From NCBI GenBank assembly GCA_019054805.1, contig JAHQIY010000015.1, positions 194,001-258,000 on the forward strand: a stretch of DNA of 64,000 nucleotides, given 5' to 3'. Position numbers and translations under genes: made by a program. Under the pieces are notes generated by a model that saw only the letters and a list, made by a program, of their open reading frames with translations, searched no databases and was not told the origin of the DNA. The DNA is from Brachionus manjavacas. Taxonomy: Eukaryota; Rotifera; Eurotatoria; Ploima; Brachionidae. Below, piece after piece: positions 1 through 9,901 of this stretch (its first letter is position 1; every line of letters begins with the position of its first letter).

Positions 1-495
1 TGTATATTAAATTTCAGATAATTAGGAATACATGAATCAAAAAAATTTGAACTTTTAGAAAAATTTTGGCGATTTACACCCGGTGTTGTTTTTTTGCAAT
101 CTTGATTGGGGTTTATTTTTCGCTAACCCATTAGCTCAATACAGATAAACATTCTAAAAATAAAGAAAAAATTTATATCTACTTGGATTAACTTTTATTA
201 AATTTAGGAGAACAATCATATTAGTTCAAAAAAAATAAATCAAAAAACTTCTCTCTAGCAATTTAGAACTGTGACATAATTGAAATGTAAAATTAAAGTA
301 CAATGAGATTTTGACAGTGTTTTAAATGAGGGAATAACTTTTTTAATTAATTTTCATTCAATTAACATTGATAATTTTTTTTTTTAAATTATCTAATAAA
401 TTTAATTTAACAAAAATAAGACAGTTTCTTATTTTTTTGACCAAAGAAAAAATTTTGAATAATTTTTAATAGTTGAAAAAAAAATTAAATTTAAA
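1..495. other. AT-rich intergenic sequence, left edge
   Basis: Homopolymer-rich AT sequence downstream of the NDUFAF6 stop. No coding exon, RNA gene or clear transposon is seen. Confidence 0.6.
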
Positions 496-1425
496 TTAAT
501 AAGAGTTTTTTATCTTGGCTAAAATTAATTTAATCAAAAATAAGGTTCTAAAATTAGAGTTCAATTTTGGATCCATGATATCAAAATCATATTTTTGCAT
601 TTTGGTCAAAAAAATGTCACAATTGATTGATGCAGCCAGAATTGGTTTAGCATTTCCAGGTATTTTGGTACTTAGATTACGGGCAGATCTAATATGATCA
701 TTAGCTCTTGAGCACATTTCAAATGCTAAGTCTTTGAAATTTTGCCGCTTTGGTCTCAGAATTCTTTCGCTAAAATTGAACAAATCTTGTTGAGAAATTT
801 TATGCTTTAGCAATAAATCCCTAGGCAAATAGTAGACCATTTGAGTTGGCTTTTTGAGAATATTCTTAGTCACGAAGCAGAGAAATTGTGCTTTGCCGAT
901 GTGATTTGCCGCATGGTCACAATCCACATTATTGATTCCCAAGCAATTGAACAAAATGTAGTTCAAATTGGCACAATCAGCAAAACTCTCTAGCTCGTCA
1001 AAACTTTTAAATTGCTGAATAGATAAAAAAATTTTCTTGGCATCAATAAATCGACTAAATCTTGCTTTGGAAAGATTAAAATATTTTGCCATTAGATAAA
1101 TCTCTTGAGCTATTGGATCATTGAAGCTTGTTTGTTCATTTTTTTTTACTGAAGCAAATACTTTGTCTATTTGATCTTTCCAATAGAACAGCTTTGCATC
1201 TCCGACCCGACTGTCTATGGCCGACTTACCAACATTTGCTATTTCCATACTAAAAGCTTTAAGGGTAAATGCCGGCCGAAGTACTTGCTGTGGTGTCAAT
1301 AAAGTAGTCAAATAAGAATCATAATCGTTGTTTTTAACTAAATCAATGCAGTATTGAAAATTGGTTTGCCTAGACGAATAGCGCACAGTATTCAGTGTAA
1401 ATTTGACAAATCGTCTAGATAACAT
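496..1425 (-). CDS. NDUFAF6: NDUFAF6-like complex I assembly factor
   Basis: Intact single-exon gene of 309 residues. The family is a mitochondrial protein with a squalene/phytoene-synthase-like fold that is needed for early assembly of the complex I ND1 module; it is not thought to make prenyl lipids. The N terminus (about residues 1-22) is rich in Arg, Ser and Thr with no acidic residue, as in a mitochondrial presequence. Family blocks are easy to see: DHAANHIGKAQ near residue 170, LPRDLLLKHKISQQDLF near 200 and FDIMDPKLN near 280, each with a close counterpart in the vertebrate protein as I remember it. Length matches the family. The ATG follows AG within AATTAAG, so a spliced-leader acceptor is possible but unproven. 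Assignment is firm. Confidence 0.93.
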   Translation of the reverse strand: MLSRRFVKFTLNTVRYSSRQTNFQYCIDLVKNNDYDSYLTTLLTPQQVLRPAFTLKAFSMEIANVGKSAIDSRVGDAKLFYWKDQIDKVFASVKKNEQTSFNDPIAQEIYLMAKYFNLSKARFSRFIDAKKIFLSIQQFKSFDELESFADCANLNYILFNCLGINNVDCDHAANHIGKAQFLCFVTKNILKKPTQMVYYLPRDLLLKHKISQQDLFNFSERILRPKRQNFKDLAFEMCSRANDHIRSARNLSTKIPGNAKPILAASINCDIFLTKMQKYDFDIMDPKLNSNFRTLFLIKLILAKIKNSY

Positions 1426-2634
1426 CTTAATTTATTTTTAATAAATTTTTTTTTTAAATAATTTTTTTTAAAAATTGGCATGTGAAAAATACTGCCATCA
1501 AAATTTTCACTTTATCTAAGATTTCATTTTAAAAATAACATGTTAATTTCAATTTTTTTTTAAATTAATCCCAATTTCAAAATGAAAAAAATAACTTTTT
1601 AGGCTTCTAAGTGGCTTCGTTAGATAGAAACCACTTTTTACCTCAATTTTAAATATAAAATTTTACAAGGCATTTTGAAAAAGTGTCCTCCTTACCACCT
1701 CATACTCGAATCTAACCAACGCACACTCAACGAGGACACAACTTGTAAAACACATAATGTGCTTTTAAGTATAAAAAATATTTAGATCAATCGTACAAGC
1801 TTTTTTTTGTTCAGATTTTATTTAATCGAGTCTCACTTAGTAGATGACTTAACAAAAAATTTTATAAAAAAAATTAGTTCATTAAATATTTAATAAATGA
1901 AAATAATTTTTTAGAGAAAAGAAAAATTTTAATAATTGAGTAACACGACTGAAACCAATAAATAGACTACTAAAATAATAGAATTGTCTTTAAATAATTA
2001 AATAAAAATATTTTTGCTTAAAAATGAAAGCTAATGCTAAAGCTAATTTAATGTCGAAAAAAAAAATTTTAACACTTAAAAATACACTGCACTGCAAATG
2101 TGTGCTATTTAAGTTATGAGCTCATCACTAATTGAGTGAGTAGTGACACAACATTTCTTTTTGAAAATTTTTAAAAAACACAACAAAATTTTTTTATTAT
2201 TCTAAAATCATTTAAATTCAAAATTAAATAAATAGGTATTTTCGAAAATTATTTTGGATTAAAAGAATTTTTTAGAACATTTATTTACACTAATGGAACT
2301 TAACTTTAATCCACCCTTTGACTTGATAATCCAAATAAATCAATAAAATTATTTTAAACCAAAACAAAATTATTAGTTATTTGAATTTTTTAAGTAATTA
2401 TAAACTTCAATTAGGTCATATTGTTTTTTTTTTTTAATAATTATTTAAAAAGATAATTTTTGCTATTTAGAATTTTTTTAATGTGGGAAGAATATAAATA
2501 CATAAATTTTTAATTATTCAATAAAAGGATTTTAAACCTTGTCAAAATAATTTTTTATTTAAAAGCGCTTTTTACTAAACAAAAAAAAAAGGAAATTTTT
2601 ATTTACAAAGTTAATCGAGTGCTTTTTTTTATAA
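1426..2634. other. Intergenic stretch between NDUFAF6 and TAF5
   Basis: About 1.2 kb of AT-rich DNA between the NDUFAF6 start and the TAF5 3' end. A less AT-rich patch near 1600-1770 holds a short inverted pair, GTGTCCTC at about 1686 and GAGGACAC at about 1732, of unknown meaning. A minus-strand AATAAA at 2598-2603 lies just past the TAF5 stop and is the likely poly(A) signal. No gene seen. Confidence 0.6.
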
Positions 2635-5600
2635 TTATTTTTTATCATTAAATGGTCCGATACCAACAAGCAAATTTCGTCTTGTAAAATGTAAGTGAAG
2701 TATTGGTGTCAATTTGGTTTGCCATGATCCGATTTCTAAATGTGTTTCATTTCTGGTCACAAATTTACTAAAATCCTCGGATTGCTCGACTTCCTTGCAC
2801 AACTTGGCCATATTCCACACTTTGACTGTGTTGTCAAGTCCACCAGTGGCAAAAACAGTGTTATCTCTGCTAAAATCAAGAGAATAAATGGCTTGTTTGT
2901 GCGAGTTTAGATTTGCCACAATCACCGATTTAGATATGTCCCAGACTAAAACAGTTCCATCATTGCCACCTGTACCCAAATATCGGCCACAAGCCGAAAA
3001 TTTTATCACATTAACTACGTCCTTGTGTCCTGTGTACTGACGCACTTGGTGCGTTTCTTTTATGCTGCCGAGGTCATAAATTCTGATTGTCCTGTCACTA
3101 GACCCAGTGGCCAGGTAGTTCGAATTCGGATGAAAGCAAAGACACTCCACATCGGCCAAATGATCTGTGTACAGCCTCAACGACTGATGTTGATCAGTTG
3201 CCCAAATTCTGGCTGTTTTGTCCATTCCACACGAAGCAAAGTAGTGGCCATAAGGACCGAACTTAACATCCCATACAGGACCGTTGTGGCCCCTGTAACT
3301 GACCAAGCAGGAAAATGTCAGCAAACACCAAAGACGAACAGTGCCGTCTTCAGAGCCTGATACCACAAAATATTTATCCGGACTAAAACAAACGCCATAC
3401 ACAGGCCCTGAATGACCAGTTAATGTTTTATGATCAACGCCTGAGTGCTCGTCAAACATCAGATTAAATATGTCGTCTGACTCTTTGTCCAGTGATTCAA
3501 GCTCTTGTAATGCTTTGAGAGTTCGAAGCTTTAGCTTTTCGTTCAATGTGCAAATTCTGACCGTGGAATCGGATAGACCGAGTGCCAGCCAACAAGAGTC
3601 ATCACTAAGGTCTATGCAATTTACTCTAAAGAGATAAATAAATTGTGTTAGTTGTGAAAACAAAAAATTTATTCAATTACAAATTAAATGAGTTAAGTAT
3701 TGTGTAAAAGCAAATTGAAGGCAACGCGTCCGGACCAAGACGAGCTCGTTTTAAATAATCTTTGGCCGCTTGTTTTCGATTCAGGCGGTCAATGCTTCGT
3801 CTTAAATAAATGATTTAATTTAATTGAGTTTAAAATTTTATTTTTTCTCATTGAACATTTCTGGTAGAGGAATCCGGTTAAATTGTGGCGCATTCGGGTC
3901 TTGGCGATTTTTTTTGTTCATCAATGCTTCGCGTTTATTTTTGCGTTTCTAAAATAATAAAAAAAAATATTTATTTTTTTTTTTTAATTTGACTCTAGTT
4001 AACCATCCGTGATATTGAAATATTGGTAAGATGTCACTTATATCTATCATTTTTTATGATTTTCTCGGTTAAGAGAACTAAATTTCCTTACAAGGTTTAC
4101 ATTTGTGGAAATGATGTACAATTAGTAAATGAAAAAAGTCTCTTTAGCTTTGAGGTTTGTCAAAATTTTAATTTTTAAAACTTGCCTGTAGTATCTTTTA
4201 AGTTGTAAACAAAAAATTGTAACAGCAGTAACAGAAGTAGACAGATAGAAAAGTATCCTAATACTTAATAGTTTTTTGTTCACAACTGATATGAGATATC
4301 ACAAGCAAGTTTTGAAAAATCAACATTTTGAGCAATCTTAAAACTAAAGAGACTTTTTCATTTATCAATTTTACATCATTTTCACAAATGTAAACCTTGT
4401 AAGGAAATTTAGTTCTATTATCCGAGAAAATCATAAAAAATGATAGATATATATTTTGATTATTGCTTAACTCTTTTGTGCTAATTTTTTAAAAGACAAA
4501 ATAAATTAATTTGCTAAAAGTTATTATTTTTCGATATTTAATTTTTTAAATTATTAATTTAAATGATTATTTTTTACAGTATTTTTTCCTTATTCACTCC
4601 TAGTAGAGCATATGGTCATTACTTTTGATCTCAACTTAAGTTGATATTTTGCCACTACTCTTGCTTCTTCACCAGACACTACTTAATCTTGGGAATTTCC
4701 TAAATTTGAGCTTGTCTATATGGAGAATCAGGCTCGTTTACCACCAATAATCGCTCCTAGTGATGAGTGTCATTTTAAGGAAAGTGTTTCTAATGAGGCC
4801 CACCTTACCAGCATACCCTAAGTAGTAATTTAAGTAATCCCCAACTCTCATTAGGGCTCTTCATCTTGGGTCGGACTTAAGCAGAGAATCCCATGTAATT
4901 CGCATTTCGATGAGCTCTTTCGTGATTGATGACCTTCATGTTGAATTAGGGCTTGAATCCTCCCGGAGGAATTTGAAGAACAAAATAAAATGGAAAGTTT
5001 GTGGTTGTAAAGGATCATCAACATACACATTTTGATTAAAAACTTCAAAAAACTTTTTTTTTCAATTTTTTTTAAATGCCTCATTTTGAGCACTTTTTTT
5101 AAGATAATTAAAAAGAGAAAAATAAAAAAAGTAAAACCTACAACTTTTTCAGAATTTTTTCTGGTTTTAGAATTTTTATATCTCATTTGGGATCAGAGGG
5201 GTTCCCTGGGACTAGATAAAAAAATGGGTAAAATTGCGGCTTTTTTTGAAAAAATCTCGAGATTAAATTCTTTTTTGGAAGAAAAAAAAATTATTTTCTA
5301 GTAGAGAATTTTTTGCCCTACAAGATGGTATGTGATTTATATATCTTTTGTATATGTTTGCAAAAGATATTCTCATCGGACCGAAGTATACTTTTGACAA
5401 TTTAAAAACTCTTAATTTAAAAATTCTTTATTTAAAAGCGGAAAAAATTTTTTTCAATGCTTTCAGCTTAAAATAAGGCGTTCAAGTTCGAAATTTTTTC
5501 TCAAATTTTTGATAAATAATAGTTAATTTTGTTAAGAAAAGTTTTTAAATTTTTTTATTCTTATTTAAATTATTATTTAAATTTAAATTCCTAAATGAAA

Positions 5601-7243
5601 AATTGCTCAATTCTAATTTGGTACATTTTTGGTATGTCTTCTTCGGTTGCTCATAGCTTCCTTAAAGATAGTCCTAAAAAAATTATCCATATATCAAATG
5701 ATTCAGTTTTTTGTCCTCCATAAATTGATATATATATCTTTGGATGTTTTTTAAGAAACTAAAACTTATTTACAAATGTAAATCGTTCTTTATTTTATTC
5801 ATCACATTTGTTTCAAAGATCAAACTTATCTTTTCATTTCAAAAAAGGAAATAGATTGAAAATAAAATAGAATTAATTAATTTTAATTTTTATAATATAA
5901 TCATTAGAGTTAAGAATTTATGCATGGACAAGGTAAATTGGCCAAAGTTAAATTTTTGATCAAATTTGATATAAACATTTTAAACGCGGAATTAAAATTC
6001 AAAACTTTTTCAAAAATTTAAAAATAATGTTTTAAGATGCTGAAAATATTTAAAAATCTGGCATGAAATTTAAATGCGCATTTAAAAATGTTCTGATCAA
6101 ATTTGAAAATAGAAATTTGATCAAAAATTTACAAGAATAGCAGTAATTTTTTTAAATTTACATACCTTTGGCTTTTCAGTTTCTTCACCACCTTCACCAG
6201 CCAAGTCCTCGGGTTCCTCGGTTTGTTCCGGTTCTTTAAGCAAACCATAAAATATCCTCTCTGTATTATCTAATAGTAAAACAAATTGTTTAATCAGATA
6301 AAATCAAAATAAATTCTAATTTACTGTTAGAATTAGACTCTCCAAGGAGACCACCGGCATTTTGACTCTGCTGTCTATAATCTCTCAAAGGTCCATTATA
6401 GACTAAAAAATAAACTCAATTTCATTTTAACAAAGCACTTATCAATTACTTTCAAGCATCATATTCTCTTTGATTAGATCAACTAAAGGCTTAGAGTTTT
6501 TTACTTTGACAAAGTCTTTGAGCAGGCGATAGGACTCGTCAGATAGCTTTACATTATATTTGGTCGTTCCGTACGTTTCTCTAAACTCACTGCGATTCAA
6601 TTGTTCTTTGTTGGTGATCAATTTGAGCTTTTTAATATCCAACGCATGATTTGGTGTTTGAACAATGGAGTATTTGGAAAAAAATTCTTGGGCCAGTTTT
6701 AAATAGTCCTTGTTTATCATGTCCATGTACAGATGAATGAATATGGGATACAAAACTTGTGATAATTCGAATTTGTTCTCTTTGGTTGATTCCACAAAGC
6801 GAGTCAGGCTCTCATAGATGTCGTAGTAGAATTCACGTTCTCTAAATGACATAAAAAACTATCTCTTTAAAAGAAAAAAAAGCATTTTTTTTTACTTTTG
6901 AGTGGGATCTAGAGAAACTTCGATGCCATTTTTTCTATTGAGTTCTCGGCGAAAAATTTCTTCAGATTCCTAAAAAAAAAGCTGAATTGTTGAAAATTAT
7001 TCAATAAAAATTTTATTAATTTACTTTAAGGTTGTATTTTTGAAAAATTTTTAAAATTTGACCAAGATCATTTTGGTCTAGATCGGTTCCTTGAGAATTA
7101 GATTGCATGTTCGAAGCGTTTTGAGCCTGTGCATTCGCTTCGTTATGATAAACATGGGTCTGATATGTGTGCATTGATTGATTTGGATTCATTTGCTGGT
7201 AATTAATGGCAGGTGAACTAGGAACCGGGTTTATATGTTCCAT
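2635..7243 (-). CDS. TAF5: TFIID subunit TAF5 (eight exons)
   Basis: WD40 subunit of TFIID, which positions RNA polymerase II at core promoters. Exons, in transcription order: 7243-7025, 6969-6895, 6858-6450, 6402-6325, 6269-6166, 3948-3857, 3800-3681, 3625-2635. They join in frame to 695 residues. Exon 1 holds the LisH motif (LGQILKIFQKYNLK). Exon 3 is the TAF5 NTD2 domain. Exon 5 carries the conserved FYGLLKEPE and exon 6 DPNAPQFNRIPLPE. Exon 7 has RARLGPDALPSICFYT. Exon 8 is a seven-blade WD40 propeller with repeated GTVRLW/DNTVKVW-type ends. Six introns are about 45-125 bp. The seventh, 3949-6165, is 2.2 kb and full of repeats. The exon 6 donor is weak: the only in-frame GT is GTTCAATG, so that junction is the least certain. 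The kinetochore-unrelated paralogue TAF5L is unlikely, given the strong match to TAF5 linker motifs. Confidence 0.94.
4040..4452. repeat. Foldback (MITE-like) element in TAF5 intron
   Basis: The outer ends form a long imperfect inverted repeat. The left arm from about 4041 (TATCTATCATTTTTTATGAT) reappears inverted and ends near 4452. Homology continues inward for roughly 180 bases per arm, including the shared block TTTCCTTACAAGGTTTACAT. There is no coding capacity, as expected for a non-autonomous foldback or MITE. No clear target-site duplication was found, so the exact ends are approximate. Confidence 0.8.
4570..5030. other. Less AT-rich insert of unknown origin in TAF5 intron
   Basis: Within the 2.2-kb TAF5 intron this stretch has clearly higher GC and sequence complexity than its surroundings. 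The minus frame at 5186-4851 is open, but it shows no recognisable domain and ends inside homopolymer-rich DNA. It may be an old transposon fragment. I could not identify a family. Confidence 0.35.
5946..6132. repeat. Small foldback in TAF5 intron
   Basis: An imperfect inverted repeat of about 190 bp. The outer block TTAAATTTTTGATCAAATTT at the left recurs inverted at the right end. Inner blocks (ACATTTT followed by AAACGCGG, against ACATTTTT then AAATGCGC) also pair. It lies immediately before the acceptor-side exon of the large TAF5 intron. Confidence 0.6.
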
Positions 7244-7862
7244 TTTATCATTTGATTTTTAGAATAAATTTAGAAATTATCAAAAAAGCTTCAAATTATT
7301 GAAATTATTTCAAATTTTTGGATTTAAATATTGTGTCGACAAAAAAATTGTCTCCGTCGTTGACTTCAAAATTTTTGTAACAAAATGTGAAAATTTGTTT
7401 TTTTGTGTTTAATTATGGTTTCTAAGATGCATAATAGAATTTTTGAAAGTAAGTTTTTTAAAATAAAAGATTTTTTTGTTATTAAATAATAATAAAATAT
7501 ATTTATAATTTATTACTTGAAAAAACAACCTGTCAACCATAAATAGATTTATTTTATTTTTTTTTTCTTCAAAAAATTTATTTTTTTTACACAATTGAAG
7601 TAAAAAAATTTAAATTAAAAAAAATTTGACTACGAAAATCGATCGTTAAACATAATTTTGAATAAAATGTATAAAGATATTTCGTAATTATAATCCTGAC
7701 TAATGTTATTGAAAAATAGCTTAGTTTCACGTTGTTTTGAATATAAAAAGTATTTCGATAAAAATTTATCTTAATTTTTGTCAAAAGAAGAACGAAAATT
7801 CAACTGACTCTAATTAAACACTATTTAATTGATAATTTATTTTTATTCATTTAGTTTGTAAA
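7244..7862. other. Divergent intergenic region TAF5 / TLCD4-like
   Basis: About 620 bp of very AT-rich DNA between two divergently transcribed genes, so it presumably holds both promoters. No TATA box or other site stands out from the background. TTTTTATTCATTTAG just before the TLCD4-like ATG resembles a splice acceptor and could accept a spliced leader. Confidence 0.45.
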
Positions 7863-8751
7863 ATGAATGGGATAATTTACTTGGAAATAGGCTCTTTTTT
7901 TTTGTTTTTTTCACTTGTATTCTACACAAGTCTACACTTACTGCAAAAGCATTGGAACTCGTTTCGCAATATGAATTCAAAAGTTCAAATTCAATTCGTA
8001 TCAAGAATTGTCTCAAGTGTTCATTCTGTTTTGGTTTTTTTAATTTCAGTCTATATCCTGTTTACGGATGATAGAATATCTCAAAAAATTATGTAAAACT
8101 CTTTTTGGCCTTTTTTTGAGGATTAAATTTTTTTTTTAGCTATAGTTCTCCGATAATCATCGCAAATAGTTGCATTGTAATAGCTTACTTTCTGAATGGT
8201 ACTTAAATAAAAAAAATTCAAATTCAAGTGGACTTATTTTTTGTTATCAAAGATCTAATGATGATTTTATGTTGTAAAGAATTATTTGATATACAGTTTG
8301 TAATTCATCACATAGTTGCATTAATTTCTTCAATGTTAAGCATGGTAAAATTTTATTTTTTTTTAAATATTTTATTAATTAGAAACATAATCATTCAAAG
8401 AAATATAATGTTTTCTTTTATTTTGTGCTTATTCGGCTATTGAGTGAAGGTTCTACTTTGTTTATAAATGTCCGATGGTTTTTGCTAAGTCTGTCTATGA
8501 AAGAGTCCAAAGTGTACACAATAAATGGTATTTTGATATTTATTGTCTTCGGTTTGGTGAGAATAGTTCCAATAGTTCCATTTTGGAAAAAGTTCTACGA
8601 ATATTCGAATAATCCAGATTGGAAGCTAGTGCAATATTTTCTAATCATTATATGTGCTGCTAATGCGGTTATTCTCGACTCACTCAATATTTATTGGTAT
8701 TCCCGTATTGTCTCAATTGTTTACAAATCTCTCAAGCAAAAGAAAAATTAA
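7863..8751 (+). CDS. TLC-domain membrane protein, TLCD4-like (copy 1)
   Basis: Four exons, 7863-8092, 8140-8198, 8229-8344 and 8401-8751, join in frame to 251 residues. The product is a multi-pass membrane protein of the TRAM/LAG/CLN8 family closest to TLCD4 (TMEM56). Seen motifs: SRIVSSVHSVLV in the first third, the VIHHIVA histidine pair in exon 3, LLSEGSTLFINVRWFLLSL, INGILIF.VFGLVRI, and a final LDSLNIYWY block, all in family order. TLC proteins act in ER or plasma-membrane lipid handling; the substrate here is unknown. Introns are 30-56 bp. AATAAA at 8808-8813 is the likely poly(A) signal. It lies 250 bp upstream of a paralogue with the same exon structure. An exon 4 start at 8401 was chosen by alignment with copy 2. 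Confidence 0.86.
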
Positions 8752-9003
8752 TTTTGATTTTTTTTAGCATTTTTTATTTTAATGATAGAACTAAAAGATC
8801 TTGATTTAATAAAGAAATTTTTACAAGAAAAATAAAAAACTTGTGAATTTAAAAGCCAATTTGCAATGCAGATTATAATTAATACTTTCGCTTATACCTA
8901 AAACTCAAAAGTTTCATGAAATTTTCATAATAAAATATTCACGTAATCCAAGTCAAATTTTAATTTAGTTAAAAAAAATTTTGTCAAAGTAGCGGAAAAA
9001 ATC

Positions 9004-9901
9004 ATGTTAAATGATCCAAATATACAAATAATTCCTTCTTTTTTCCTGTTCGCAATTCTATTCTACACAAGTTTGCATTCATTGCGAAAATACTGGAAAG
9101 AGTTTGGCAATTTGGATCGTCAAACTCAAATCCAGTTTGTGTCAAGAGCTGTTTCTTGTGTCAACGCATTAATAGTCACACTAGCAGCCGCTTATGTCCT
9201 TCTAACCGATGAAAACCTTTTCAAAAATAAATTAATGTAAGTTTAAATTTTTTTGCTTGCCTAAAAATCAAAGTCCTTAATTATGCCTGTATAAGATATA
9301 GGAACCAGATTCTAATTACTGCTTATAACTTAGTATTCGGATATTTATTTTATGGTAAGTTTAGTAATTGGAAATAAATTTTTTTTTTTTCAATTTTATT
9401 TAGATTTCTTATGCATGCTTTGGTACAGAAAAGAGTTGTTTGACTGGCAATTTGTGGTGCATCATTTGGTATCATCGATTGCTTGTTTTATCAGCACTGT
9501 AAATTAAAGACATTTCAAAAAAAAATTATTAAAATAATTAACAATTTAAGAACTATGGCTATTTTGCGTTCATAGCAGCAATTCGCAGTTTGAGCGAAGC
9601 GTCCACATTGTTTGTGAACATGAGATGGTTTTTGTTGTCGCTTAATATGAAAAATACTCAATTGTATACCATAAATGGAATTGTAGCATTTATTTCATTC
9701 GGATTAGTTCGAATAGTCACTTTGATTCCAATTTGGAAGACTTTTTTTCAGTTTATATCTCATCCGCAATGGAGTTCAATTCATTTTTTTTACAAATTTC
9801 TCTGCATAGGCACTAGTGTACCACTTGACATGCTTAACATTTATTGGTACTACCGAATTTGCATGATAGTGTCAAAAACATATAAATTAAAAAAAATTTA
9901 A
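9004..9901 (+). CDS. TLC-domain membrane protein, TLCD4-like (copy 2)
   Basis: Tandem paralogue of the gene at 7863. Exons 9004-9236, 9302-9354, 9404-9498 and 9551-9901 join to 243 residues with identical intron phases. Motifs: FVSRAVSCVNALIV, VVHHLVSSIACF with the paired histidines, SLSEASTLFVNMRWFLLSL, INGIVAFISFGLVRI and LDMLNIYWYYR. Protein identity to copy 1 is moderate, so the duplication is old, although exon lengths are nearly conserved. AATAAA at 9935-9940 follows the stop. The lipid substrate and localisation cannot be read from sequence. Confidence 0.86.

Noticed and set aside
5032..5301. Plus-strand 89-codon frame in the TAF5 intron
   Set aside because: Lys/Phe/Ile-rich low-complexity translation with no motif, antisense to TAF5.
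7409..7784. Two minus-strand frames in the TAF5/TLCD4 intergenic region
   Set aside because: They are made almost only of Phe, Lys, Asn and Ile from AT-rich DNA, with no conserved pattern.
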